Shown here: piece after piece, positions 18,146-26,525 of the stretch
Position numbering within the stretch: the stretch's first letter is position 1
Layout of the letters: each line of letters starts with the position of its first letter
Assembly (NCBI GenBank): GCA_019358895.1
Contig: JAHHIG010000027.1
Location: 1 to 58,806, forward strand
DNA: 58,806 nucleotides
DNA from: Tildeniella nuda ZEHNDER 1965/U140
Lineage (GTDB): Bacteria > Cyanobacteriota > Cyanobacteriia > Leptolyngbyales > Leptolyngbyaceae
Reading direction: 5' to 3'
Position numbers and translations under genes: made by a program
The notes under the pieces: generated by a model
What the model saw: only the letters and a program-made list of their open reading frames with translations
Database searches by the model: none
What the model was told of the DNA's origin: nothing

Positions 18146-20868
18146 TCGCAAATGTGTCGATCGTTCTCTTTCACATCAGGATTGTAGGTCAAATAGCCAC
18201 GCACCCAGTTGCAGCCCCGTGCAACGAGTTGATCAAAGTTCAGAGTTTCAGCATTCCAGAGTTTGACGGTTTTGTCAGCACTGGAAGAGGCGATCGTTTT
18301 TCCATCGGGGCTGAAACTAGCATTTAAGACATAAGAACTATGCCCTTGAAGCGTTTTGAGTTCCTGTCCCTCCAGGTTCCATAGTTTCACTGTGCTGTCA
18401 AAACTAGCGGTAACAATCGTCTTACCGTCCGGGCTGAAACTGGCGCTACTAAGGTAACTAGCATGACCTCTAAGGGTCTTCAGTTCCTGTCCTTCAAGAT
18501 TCCATAGCTTTGCAGTTTTGTCGCCGCTGACAGTAGCAATGGTTTGCCCATCGGGGCTAAAACTGACGCTCTCAACAGCATCACTGTGACCTTCAAGCGT
18601 TTTAAGTTCCTGCCCCTGCGAGTTCCAGAGTTTCACCGTTTTGTCTTCGCTGGCAGTAGCAATCGTCTTGCCATCGGGGCTGAAACTGGTGCTATAGACT
18701 TCTTTGCTATGCCCTTTAAGCGTTTTAAGTTGCTGTCCCTGCAAGTTCCAGAGTTTCACCGTTTTGTCTTCGCTGGCAGTAGCAATCATCTTGCCATCAG
18801 GGCTGAAACTGACACTGTTAACCCAATCACTATGCCCTTTAAGCGTTTTGAGTGCCTGTCCTTGCAGGTTCCATAGCTTCACCGTTTTGTCTTCGCTAGC
18901 AGTAGCAATGGTCTTACCATCGGGGCTAAAACTGACGCTACTGAGTTGATCACTGTGACCTTTAAATGTTTTGAGTGCCTGCCCCTCAAGATTCCACAGT
19001 TTCACGGTCTTATCGTCGCTGGCAGTAGCAATGGTTTTGCCACCCGGGCTAAAACTCACACCAGGAACCCAATCGCTGTGCCCTTTAAAGGTTTTAAGCT
19101 CCTGCCCCTCAAGATTCCATAGCTTTACGGTCTGATCGTCGCTGGCAGTGGCAATGGTTTTGCCATCCGGGCTGAAACTGACGCTGGCAATCAAGTCTTC
19201 ATGTCCTTTGAGCGTTTTGAGTTCCTGCCCCTCAAGGTTCCACAGCTTTAGGGCATCATAACCAGCGGAGGCAATCGTCTTGCCATTGGGGTTAAAACTA
19301 GCGCTAAAAATGTAATCCCTGTGTCCTTTGAAGGTTCTAAGCTCCTGACCTGCGAGATTCCACAACTTCATCGTGGTGTCAATACTAGTCGTAGCAATTG
19401 ACTTCCCATCGGGGCTAAAACTGACGCTAGTAACCATATCACTATGCCCCTTGAGGATTGTGAGTGCCTGTCCTTCAAGGTTCCATAGCTTCACCGTCCT
19501 GTCATCACTGGCAGTCGCAATGGTTTTGCCATCGGGGCTGAAAGTGACGCTGTTGACCCAATCACTATGCCCTTTGAAGGTCTTAAGTGCCTGTCCTTGC
19601 AGGTTCCATAATTTCACCGTTTTGTCCCCGCTGGCAGTGGCAATGGTTTTACCATCCGGGCTGAAACTGACGCTATCAACAGCATCACTATGCCCTTTAA
19701 GAGTTCTGAGTTCTCGCCCCTCAAGGCTCCACAGTTTCACCGTTTTGTCAGCACTGGCAGTGGCAATGGTCTTACCATCCGGGCTAAAACTAACACTTCT
19801 GACACCATCACTATGTCCTTTGAGGGTTTTAAGTGCCTGTCCTTGCAGGTTCCACAGTTTCACCGTTTTGTCAGCACTGGCAGTGGCAATGGTCTTACCA
19901 TCCGGGCTGAAACTAACACTTCTGACACCATCACTATGCCCGTGTAGCTGGTTTCGTTCGTTCACCCCATACACTGCCTGCTGTAGTGCGATCGCCAACT
20001 GATTCCGTGTATCACTACTTGCCCAAGTCGCAGCTTTGAGGCGATCGGCAGCTTTTAACGCCACAATCAAAGCATCAAGTGTTCGATCGGAGTTAAACAA
20101 CGCATCTGAAGAAGTGCTGAGGGCATTGATTTCATTGATTTTTGCTTCTCGGTACTGGCTGAAGGCAAAGAGTCCCAGTCCGGTGGCAACGGCTAACCCA
20201 CCTACAGCAGCGACCAGCGCGATCGTCGTTGCTCGACGGATTTTCTTCTCGCGCTGAAGTTCCGTTGCTTGCCAATCGCTTTCTACTTTGCGGCTTTCGT
20301 TGATGTAGGCTCGTTGCAGTTCGGTCGATCGCGGTTCTTTTTCGGCGTTTTGTGTCAGCCATTGAATGACCGCCTCCAGTTCACTGCCCCGCAGCAGCAA
20401 ATCGGGGTTGCGGGTTTTGCTGTCCCATTCGATCGCCTTTACCAGCATATGTGTGTGCTGTCGGACGTGCTCTAAGTCAGTGTCGATCGCCTGTAGCAGC
20501 CGTTGAAAGGCGTTGTCAAAATCATCGCTTGCGCGGAAAAACAGCCAGTTGTGCCGTTTGAGTGCCTCGTGAGTCTGCGTCGTGTCAAAGTCCTCGCGTC
20601 TGACGACAGGCACCAACCGCTTGTGATGCTTAACAGCGTGGTCAAGCTCCTGATTGCAGACTTTTGACGCAACCGAATCGGGACTGATGACAAAGATGAA
20701 CGTATCGGCTGCCTCAATGCCCCGTTCAATTTCCTGCCACCAGTCGGCAGTGAGGGGAATGCCTTCCCAGTCAACCCAGGTATCCCGATCGTGTGCCTTC
20801 AAAGCCTCGTGGAGCGTCTGCACAAACTCCTGATCCTTGCGCGAGTAGGAAATGAAAACGTCCGTCAT
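18124..20868 (-). CDS. TIR domain - transmembrane - 14 x WD40 protein
   Basis: A 914-aa protein from ATG 20868 (a GTG at 20880 would add four residues). Residues about 1-130 are a TIR domain (TDVFISYSRKDQEF; a glutamate in CNQELDHA at the place of the NADase catalytic Glu). A helical linker follows, then one membrane segment at about 212-235 (TIALVAAVGGLAVATGLGL), a second helical stretch, and 14 WD40 repeats (about 308-885), most with the form GHSDxVxSVSFSPDGKTIA and DKTVKLWN. Fourteen repeats could form two seven-bladed propellers. The sixth repeat lacks one residue (YDALKLW). There is no nucleotide-binding STAND domain. A signalling or defence role is inferred from domain content. Confidence 0.9.
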   Translation of the reverse strand: MTDVFISYSRKDQEFVQTLHEALKAHDRDTWVDWEGIPLTADWWQEIERGIEAADTFIFVISPDSVASKVCNQELDHAVKHHKRLVPVVRREDFDTTQTHEALKRHNWLFFRASDDFDNAFQRLLQAIDTDLEHVRQHTHMLVKAIEWDSKTRNPDLLLRGSELEAVIQWLTQNAEKEPRSTELQRAYINESRKVESDWQATELQREKKIRRATTIALVAAVGGLAVATGLGLFAFSQYREAKINEINALSTSSDALFNSDRTLDALIVALKAADRLKAATWASSDTRNQLAIALQQAVYGVNERNQLHGHSDGVRSVSFSPDGKTIATASADKTVKLWNLQGQALKTLKGHSDGVRSVSFSPDGKTIATASADKTVKLWSLEGRELRTLKGHSDAVDSVSFSPDGKTIATASGDKTVKLWNLQGQALKTFKGHSDWVNSVTFSPDGKTIATASDDRTVKLWNLEGQALTILKGHSDMVTSVSFSPDGKSIATTSIDTTMKLWNLAGQELRTFKGHRDYIFSASFNPNGKTIASAGYDALKLWNLEGQELKTLKGHEDLIASVSFSPDGKTIATASDDQTVKLWNLEGQELKTFKGHSDWVPGVSFSPGGKTIATASDDKTVKLWNLEGQALKTFKGHSDQLSSVSFSPDGKTIATASEDKTVKLWNLQGQALKTLKGHSDWVNSVSFSPDGKMIATASEDKTVKLWNLQGQQLKTLKGHSKEVYSTSFSPDGKTIATASEDKTVKLWNSQGQELKTLEGHSDAVESVSFSPDGQTIATVSGDKTAKLWNLEGQELKTLRGHASYLSSASFSPDGKTIVTASFDSTVKLWNLEGQELKTLQGHSSYVLNASFSPDGKTIASSSADKTVKLWNAETLNFDQLVARGCNWVRGYLTYNPDVKENDRHICDGITSKT

Positions 20869-20943
20869 GTCGCTTTGCACGAGGTGATCATTACTACCTC
20901 AAAATACTCGAATCTATTCTCTTAGCAGGAAAACAGCAGATTT

Positions 20944-21185
20944 CTTCAAAATTGGCTCTTTAGGTACTTGAACACAGCATTTGGGTTTCTCAACACGACT
21001 TTTAGGTACTCGAACACAACCTTTGGGTTCCCAAACACAGGTTTTGGGTACTCAAATGCGACTTTCAAGTACTCCAACACGGCGTTCGGGTTCCTCAACA
21101 CGATGTTTGGGTACTTGAATACAATGTTTGGGTACTCAAATACAACTTTCAAGTACTTCAACACAACATTTGGGTTCCTACTTGC
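20944..21185. repeat. 21-bp tandem array, about 11 units
   Basis: Units of exactly 21 bp alternate forms such as GGGTACTTGAACACA and GGGTTCCTCAACACG, each followed by a short A/T-rich part. Many contain a dyad around GTAC or TTC (for example TTTGGGTTCCCAAA). Both strands are open with a seven-residue period, but base-level dyads and the lack of a start or RBS argue against coding. The array fills the 379-bp gap between the TIR-WD40 start and the egtB stop. Confidence 0.85.
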
Positions 21186-21247
21186 TGATTTGGCAAGGCA
21201 AAACCTCGGAGGTCTGTCGTCGCAGCGGTTTACAGAAACCCAGTTCC

Positions 21248-22693
21248 TTAACGCGGCATATCTGCCGCACAGCGAAAGCCAGCGAGAATTTCGCGAACGT
21301 GAGGGTGATACCAGTTGCGGAAGGCACAGCGCATGGATGACGTTTGCGTTGCCCAACTGCCGCCCTTCAGCACACGATGCTGACCGTCGAAATAGGCTTC
21401 AGAATAGCCGCGATACGGATATGCCTCAAAGCCTGCGTAGCGATCGAACCAGGTCGCTGTCCATTCCCACACGTTGCCCAGCAGATCATAGCAGCCAGAG
21501 GGACTGACACCAGTAGGATAGGCATCCACAGGCGTTGTTTGACCCACAGCATGATTGCCATTGCAGTCGTTAGCATTGGGTTCTAATGCACCCCAGGGAT
21601 AGGTTTGGCGTTGGCGGGCGATCGGGTGCCAGCTTGCCGCTTTTTCCCATTCTGCCTCAGTCGGTAGCCGTTTCCCCACAAAACGAGCGTAGGCATCGGC
21701 TTCGTACCAGCTCACCCCACAAACGGGATGATAGGCGCGATCGGGTGCATCAGACCAATACAGCGGTTCCGTTACCAGAGCCGCTTGAAGCCACTCCCAA
21801 CCTGCGGCTGACCACCAGCGCAGATCTTGATAGCCACCTGCTGCCATAAACACGGCGTACTCTTCACAGGTGACAGGGGTGCGATCGAGCCAGTACGTAT
21901 CCAGATAGACCCGATGCACCGGACGTTCGTTATCCAGCGCCTCGATCGAATCGTTGCCACACTCAAAGGAGCCTGCGGGAATGCAGAGCATAGGGGATGG
22001 GGGAGTGGGGAGTGGGGAGTGGGGAGTGGGGAGAAGAGGTTTTGAGTTTTGAGTTTTGAGTTCTCCTGCCTTTTGCCTCCCTTGACTCCCGCCTCCCTCG
22101 CCTCCTGCCTTCTGCCTCCTGCCTTCTGCCTCCTGCCTTCTGCCTCCTGTCTCCTGCCCTCTGCTCTCTGCCTCCTGCCTTCTAATCAACTCCAACACCA
22201 GCGCGATCGTCTCTCCATGCTGACTTTCGTGCTGTAATAACCAGCGCCAGAGACGTTCTTGCTCGTCCAGCGGTGCCGTTTCCAGATACACAAAAACGGC
22301 TGCACGAACCGTGGAAAGATACGCTTGTACTTCAGCAAGGTCAGGTAGATAAACGCGCTCTGCTTTCGGCAAGCTATCGGCTGCAAACAGACGGCGATAG
22401 TCTGGAAACTGCGGCGATCGTCCAGCAAAATGTTCCAGGAGCCAGAGAGATTCTGTGTACGCAATGTGACCGAGGTGCCAGCCGATCGGGCTAAAGTCTG
22501 AGTGCGCTTGCTGGCAGAATGCTTCGTAATCGACCGTTTGGAACAGCGCTAATGTCGCAGTACGACACGCTTCCATTTGCTGCCTCATTTGATTGCGTCG
22601 GGCTTGCAATGAGCCTGAGGGGTGCGATCGCTCATGTGTGCGATCGGCGTGGGCTAGAACATCAGATTGAATGGCTTTGGATATCGAGGTCAT
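21248..22693 (-). CDS. egtB: EgtB-like non-haem iron sulfoxide synthase (DinB_2 + FGE-sulfatase)
   Basis: A 481-aa protein. The N-terminal DinB-like four-helix domain carries the expected iron ligands: a histidine in GWHLGH (73 or 76) and the HxxxHxE motif at 155-161 (LLQHESQHGE). The C-terminal formylglycine-generating-enzyme fold (about 240-480) includes CIPAGSFECG, VSWYEADAYARFVGKRLPTE and YDLLGNVWEWT. EgtB enzymes join a cysteine or gamma-glutamylcysteine sulphur to hercynine in ergothioneine synthesis. Residues about 173-235 are a repeat-derived insertion (RRQEAEG units, then Pro/Thr/Ser-rich) in the domain linker. It overlaps egtC by 32 bp. No egtD is visible, so the exact substrate is uncertain. 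Confidence 0.82.
   Translation of the reverse strand: MTSISKAIQSDVLAHADRTHERSHPSGSLQARRNQMRQQMEACRTATLALFQTVDYEAFCQQAHSDFSPIGWHLGHIAYTESLWLLEHFAGRSPQFPDYRRLFAADSLPKAERVYLPDLAEVQAYLSTVRAAVFVYLETAPLDEQERLWRWLLQHESQHGETIALVLELIRRQEAESRGQETGGRRQEAEGRRQKAGGEGGGSQGRQKAGELKTQNSKPLLPTPHSPLPTPPSPMLCIPAGSFECGNDSIEALDNERPVHRVYLDTYWLDRTPVTCEEYAVFMAAGGYQDLRWWSAAGWEWLQAALVTEPLYWSDAPDRAYHPVCGVSWYEADAYARFVGKRLPTEAEWEKAASWHPIARQRQTYPWGALEPNANDCNGNHAVGQTTPVDAYPTGVSPSGCYDLLGNVWEWTATWFDRYAGFEAYPYRGYSEAYFDGQHRVLKGGSWATQTSSMRCAFRNWYHPHVREILAGFRCAADMPR
21995..22190 (-). repeat. in-frame repeat insertion in egtB
   Basis: On the minus strand, AGGCAGA/AGGCAGG heptamers read as a seven-residue periodic peptide (RRQEAEG type), followed by GGGGAGT-type runs read as LPTPHSPLPTPP. 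The same heptamer occurs between genes at 3910-3955 and 25240-25310. The frame is kept on both sides. Confidence 0.85.
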
Positions 22694-23450
22694 GAGTCAC
22701 CGTAAGGAGGCTGTGTTCAGGGCAGGCAATCCAGTTGCCAGCAAACAACGGCTCAGAGGCAATCAGCACGGCTTGCGGAAACAGTGGATCGTCGCGTAAC
22801 CAGTAGAGTGAGGGTGTCTGAGAACGATTGGCACATCGAGATGCCACCAGTTGTTGCCCATCACTAATAATCAGGTTGGCAGAAAACCCGGTTTGCTGCT
22901 GCTGTCCCAGGTGGGATAACGTGGTGAGCGTTTCATGCACCGCATCGGCTAATGCGATCGCAGGATTTGCGTCCAGCGTGTTAGTTAGCAATGCGAAGAT
23001 GTGCTCTGAGTCGGTACTGCCGCCAATCGACTGATAGTTGGCATCGCTTAAGCGATCGCGGATCGGTCGATACAGCGTTTGCCGGAAGTTTTCGATATAG
23101 CCATTATGAACACCTAAGATGAGACCATGCTGAAAAGGCTGGCAGTTGCTGAGATCAAGTGCCTGACCAGGGGTTGCACTGCGGACATTGGCAAGCACAC
23201 AACCCGATTCAATATACCGACTGAGGCTCGGCAGATTGACATCGCTCCAAATCGGCAGCGTGTTTTTGTAGGTAAAGGGGTCTACATCGTGCTGTGGATG
23301 ATACCAGCCCATGCCAAACCCATCGGCATTGATCAGCCCAGCCGTCATTTCACGGGGTTTGTAGCTTTGTACAAGCAGCGAATGCTCGGGCTTAAGCAAC
23401 AGGCGATCGACCTGAACTGGTAAGCCAAGATAACCCATTAAGCGACACAT
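22662..23450 (-). CDS. egtC: class II glutamine amidotransferase (EgtC-like)
   Basis: A 262-aa Ntn-type amidohydrolase with nucleophile Cys2 at the extreme N-terminus (MCRLMGYLG), the INADGFGMGWY segment near residue 41, LANVRSAT, and VHNGYIENF with the Asn/Gly oxyanion loop near 115. In ergothioneine synthesis EgtC removes the gamma-glutamyl group from the EgtB product. It is translationally coupled to the EgtB-like gene (32-bp overlap), which supports a shared pathway. Related amidotransferases with other substrates exist, so the substrate is inferred from its partner. Confidence 0.85.
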   Translation of the reverse strand: MCRLMGYLGLPVQVDRLLLKPEHSLLVQSYKPREMTAGLINADGFGMGWYHPQHDVDPFTYKNTLPIWSDVNLPSLSRYIESGCVLANVRSATPGQALDLSNCQPFQHGLILGVHNGYIENFRQTLYRPIRDRLSDANYQSIGGSTDSEHIFALLTNTLDANPAIALADAVHETLTTLSHLGQQQQTGFSANLIISDGQQLVASRCANRSQTPSLYWLRDDPLFPQAVLIASEPLFAGNWIACPEHSLLTVTHDLDIQSHSI

Positions 23451-23617
23451 TTAAAGACGTATTCTCCAACCAAGCGTTGTAAGGATTGTAACTGTGAATC
23501 AAGCAGCGTCGCAGTTACGTTGCACTTTTCTTGAATGCCGGAACGGCTATAGGCACCCTACAAAAGGACAGGTGATTTGATCCACGATCCTTAGCTGAAT
23601 GCTGAACCATTTTAGCT

Positions 23618-24568
23618 TCAGGTGTAGAGAGCTTTAATCCACGCCCACTCTTTCGCTAACCCTTCTGGAAGCGTTACCTGTGGCTCATAGCCCAGGAGAT
23701 GACGCGCCTTCGAGACATCGGCGGCTGTATGACGGGCATCACCTGCGGCGTGCTGCATCATTTCCCGGCGGAATGGTTCACCAACGATTTGCTCGATCGT
23801 CTCAAGTATCTCAGTCAACATCACGCGACTGCCGCCACCAATGTTAAAAACTTCACCGATCGCCTCTGGAGTGGCTGCGGCTGACAGATTTGCGGCTACG
23901 GCATCGCTTACAAAGGTAAAATCTCGTGTTTGCTGCCCGTCACCATAGACGGCGATCGGCTGGTTCTCCAAGACTGCTTTAAAGAACTTGTGAAACGCCA
24001 TGTCGGGTCGCTGTCGAGGACCGTACACCGTGAAGTAACGCAAAACTGTGACAGGTACGCCAAAGTTGCGGTGGTAGAGCAAACACAACCGTTCGGCGGC
24101 AAGCTTAGTAATGCCGTAAGGCGAAACGGGCTGAGGGCAAATCGCTTCATGCGTTGGCAGCGTCTCTGCATCACCATACACCGAGGATGAGGAGGCAAAG
24201 ACCAGACGCTTGAGCTGTTTTGCCTCTTTTGCCGCTTCTAGCAATGTCTGAGTCGCGTTAACATTACGTTCGGTATAAGTGCGAAACCCACTGCCCCAAC
24301 TGGCACGGACTCCCGCCTGTGCCGCCTGGTGATAGACCACATCCACTTCAGGCAGAATAGTAGACCAATCCACCTGCTGTATCTCTGCTTTCACAAGCTG
24401 AAAAGCGGGATGGTTTGCTAGGTGAGCAATGTTTTTGTGTTTGAGGAGTGGGTTGTAGTAGTCGTTAAAATGGTCGATCCCAATCACACGATCGCCCCGC
24501 TTCAGCAAGGCATCTGCCAAATTAGAACCGATGAAACCTGCGACACCCGTAACCACACTGATTGTCAT
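23618..24568 (-). CDS. NAD-dependent sugar-nucleotide epimerase (UDP-glucuronate 4-epimerase type)
   Basis: A 316-aa extended short-chain dehydrogenase. NAD-binding motif GVAGFIGSN at residues 8-16, the conserved DHFNDYYNPLLK segment characteristic of UDP-glucuronate 4-epimerases, Ser of SSSSVYG and the YGITKLAAE catalytic Tyr/Lys. It probably supplies a nucleotide sugar for cell-surface polysaccharide. Length is near that of the family (about 310-340). It stands alone between egtC and a small gene of unknown function. UDP-glucose 4-epimerase or a dehydratase are alternatives. Confidence 0.85.
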   Translation of the reverse strand: MTISVVTGVAGFIGSNLADALLKRGDRVIGIDHFNDYYNPLLKHKNIAHLANHPAFQLVKAEIQQVDWSTILPEVDVVYHQAAQAGVRASWGSGFRTYTERNVNATQTLLEAAKEAKQLKRLVFASSSSVYGDAETLPTHEAICPQPVSPYGITKLAAERLCLLYHRNFGVPVTVLRYFTVYGPRQRPDMAFHKFFKAVLENQPIAVYGDGQQTRDFTFVSDAVAANLSAAATPEAIGEVFNIGGGSRVMLTEILETIEQIVGEPFRREMMQHAAGDARHTAADVSKARHLLGYEPQVTLPEGLAKEWAWIKALYT

Positions 24569-24688
24569 GCCGTCTCAATTAATTCGCACAATGGAATCTT
24601 ATTACTCTACTAGAGCAGTGGGCTTTCAGTTCATCTAGTCTCTTTTGCCAGCCAGCCAGCTTGACTCAGTAGCATGTCCAAGGTCGGA

Positions 24689-24988
24689 TTAGGATTCTGC
24701 TTCCAGCTTAACCGCAGTCTGTTGCCGATCGGGATCATCGTTAACCTGATTGCAGTGACGACACTCACTCGGAGCCGTGCAATTAGGGCAGCCGCGAAAG
24801 AAGCGTTCTATATCTTCAATGTCAAGTGCAGCCATACCATCGGAAGACTTGTAGCATTTAATTTCAAACGCATCGACTTTCAGTGAACCTTTGTGTGTGG
24901 CGTAACATTCTCCACACTGAGGGCTGAAGTCTAATGTGAGCGATTGCCAGCGAACGGCTTCGAGTAACTTTTTTGAGAGTTTTGTCAT
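24689..24988 (-). CDS. small Cys-rich protein, unknown function
   Basis: A 99-aa protein with cysteine pairs CGEC (about residues 25-28), CPNC and CRHC (about 68-81), which could bind one or two zinc ions. The C-terminal tail is acidic. No family recognised. Both neighbours are unrelated. The spacing of the cysteine pairs and the strand-wide open frame support a genuine gene. Confidence 0.55.
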   Translation of the reverse strand: MTKLSKKLLEAVRWQSLTLDFSPQCGECYATHKGSLKVDAFEIKCYKSSDGMAALDIEDIERFFRGCPNCTAPSECRHCNQVNDDPDRQQTAVKLEAES

Positions 24989-25356
24989 CGACGATCGACC
25001 TTAGTGACTCTGTTATGGAAGTAACACGTGCATGGTCAGTATGCCCTCAATGCCAAACATATCGGCATAGTCTTTCGGAACCGTATCCTAGAGGGATTAG
25101 TCTGCTGCCAACAGAGAATCATTTGAGATTGCGTAGACTCATCTTAGCGGTCAAAGCTAAAACAGGGTTTTTATACGAAAACAAAAACTAGATTACACGA
25201 CTTCAATCGGTTCCCGCGCTCAGTCAATACAGTTTTCCTCCTGCCTCCTGCCTCCTGCCTCCTGCCTCCTGCCTCCTGCCTCCTGCCTCCTGCCTCCTGC
25301 CTTAAATCCTAAGAACTTGTACCGCACTCAAACGAGAACCAATATAAGGTCTGGAC
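24989..25356. other. gene-poor interval with composite repeat
   Basis: A 368-bp interval. A 58-codon frame at 25014-25190 (plus) contains one CPQC and could be a gene remnant, but has no homology I recognise. The right third is composite repeat cassette B. Nothing else is supported. Confidence 0.4.
25229..25340 (-). repeat. composite repeat cassette B, copy 2
   Basis: About ten CTGCCTC heptamers (AGGCAGG on the minus strand) between the same arms as copy 1 at 3882-3964: CTCGTTTGAGTGCGGTAC plus AAGTTCTTA on one side and GAGGAAAACTGT on the other. Orientation is inverted relative to copy 1. Confidence 0.8.
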
Positions 25357-25905
25357 TTAAAAATCAAGACAGCCGTGCTTCGGTCGCTTCAAGCCTCCAG
25401 GAACAACAGCTTGCAGTGCCTTCTTCTCAGCCGCCTGCACCAAATCGGAGGCAACTCGAGCCGCATACGGGCGAATGAATGACCAGAAGATGGGTGATAG
25501 CCAACCTCTAAGAGTGACAGAGTAGGAAACACAGGTACCACACACAGTAGATTTGACCTGGTATGTCACCTGTTCTTCCAATCCCGGTAGCACCAGAATA
25601 CGCACGCTGAGCAGTTCACCCGGTCGCACACGCTCAACGAAAATTTGAATGGGGATCGGACTAATTCGTGTCGCTGCCTGATAGATTAGCCCTGGCTTGG
25701 CGACCAGTCCGTTCGGCACATTTGTGCTGGTAATAATTGGGTGCCAGGAGACATCGGTCAAATCGACAATTTTTTGCCAGAGATCATCTACGGATGCAGA
25801 ACTTAGCGCCTGATACGTTCTCGCTAAAGAGCATTGAAACCAGCGTTTTTTGCAACGAATGAATTTGGGCGCAAAGCCAAACATAGCGCGATCGCTCCTG
25901 GGCAA
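25357..25905 (-). CDS. SRPBCC (START-like) family protein
   Basis: A 182-aa protein whose middle part fits the SRPBCC helix-grip fold: LARTYQALSSASVDDLWQKI at the start, the DVSWHPIITST strand, VKPG-like turn, RISPIPIQIFVERVRPGELL, QVTYQVKSTVCGTC and a C-terminal helix AARVASDLVQAAEKKALQAV. Such proteins bind hydrophobic ligands in a deep cavity (polyketide cyclase/dehydrase, lipid carriers). No ligand can be named. Monocistronic, with a repeat cassette just downstream. Confidence 0.75.
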   Translation of the reverse strand: MPRSDRAMFGFAPKFIRCKKRWFQCSLARTYQALSSASVDDLWQKIVDLTDVSWHPIITSTNVPNGLVAKPGLIYQAATRISPIPIQIFVERVRPGELLSVRILVLPGLEEQVTYQVKSTVCGTCVSYSVTLRGWLSPIFWSFIRPYAARVASDLVQAAEKKALQAVVPGGLKRPKHGCLDF

Positions 25906-26048
25906 ACCTGACGTTGACTACTGAAACACAATTTGTTAACTAGCTTACATCTGTCTACGGACTATCCATAGCCTAGCGCTCTCATGGCAACTCGGATAGA
26001 TCCTTATGACAGAACCGACTGTGCAGGAAGATTGTAGATGTTGAGCGC

Positions 26049-26191
26049 TATAGCTGTCGCCAAAACGCTTAGGACATTGGGATTAAAAGGGGTCTGGGGG
26101 TGTTGCCCCCAGCCAGCTTTCGACCTGAGCGCTCAAGCCGAAGGGGGGTTCACCCCTGCACCCCGTCCTAACAGATATGGCTGTGGCTATA
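26049..26191. mobile_element. MITE-like element with 27-bp imperfect inverted repeats
   Basis: Left end TATAGCTGTCGCCA then AAACGCTTAGGAC; right end, read inward, TATAGCCACAGCCA then TATCTGTTAGGAC. The interior has G/C-rich stems (GGGGTCTGGGGGTG...). The element directly abuts the stop codon of the DUF3146-like gene (26192). The remaining part of 25906-26048 shows nothing recognisable. Confidence 0.6.
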
Positions 26192-26482
26192 CTAGACATC
26201 TGCTCGAATAGTGAACGAGTAGTCAGCTCCAGGTTCTAGCTGATAGTCACGTTGTTCGAGAAAGCGCCCCAGTGGTTCCTTGATCAGCGCTCGACCGAGC
26301 GATGGCTCGACAGACAGTTCGCCACGCTGAAAGCACCACTGAAACTGCCATGCAAATTGATTGGCAATCACCTCGCCCTCCAATATGCCCTGCTGCCAGG
26401 ACTGACGAAGAATACGAACATGTGCGGTAGTTTCAGGTAAGCGGCGAGAACCCACGATCGTAGTGTTGGCTAAGAAGGACAT
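26192..26482 (-). CDS. conserved cyanobacterial protein (DUF3146-like)
   Basis: A 96-aa protein with the conserved cyanobacterial pattern RLPETTAHVRI, SWQQGILEGEV, FQWCFQRGELSVEPSLGRAL and PLGRFLEQRDYQLEPG. I recognise it as the small DUF3146-type family of unknown function, mostly beta-strand. Length is normal. A MITE-like element ends exactly at its stop codon. Confidence 0.75.
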   Translation of the reverse strand: MSFLANTTIVGSRRLPETTAHVRILRQSWQQGILEGEVIANQFAWQFQWCFQRGELSVEPSLGRALIKEPLGRFLEQRDYQLEPGADYSFTIRADV

Positions 26483-26525
26483 CGTTAAAGAGCGCGATCG
26501 AAGCTAAATAGCATCACCTCATTTT

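Noticed and set aside
20968-21507. Plus-strand frame of 179 codons over the 21-bp array
   Set aside because: The first half is array and the second half is antisense to the conserved EgtB C-terminus; no ribosome binding site.
25014-25190. 58-codon frame with a CPQC motif
   Set aside because: No convincing ribosome binding site or family; could be a fragment of a larger lost gene.
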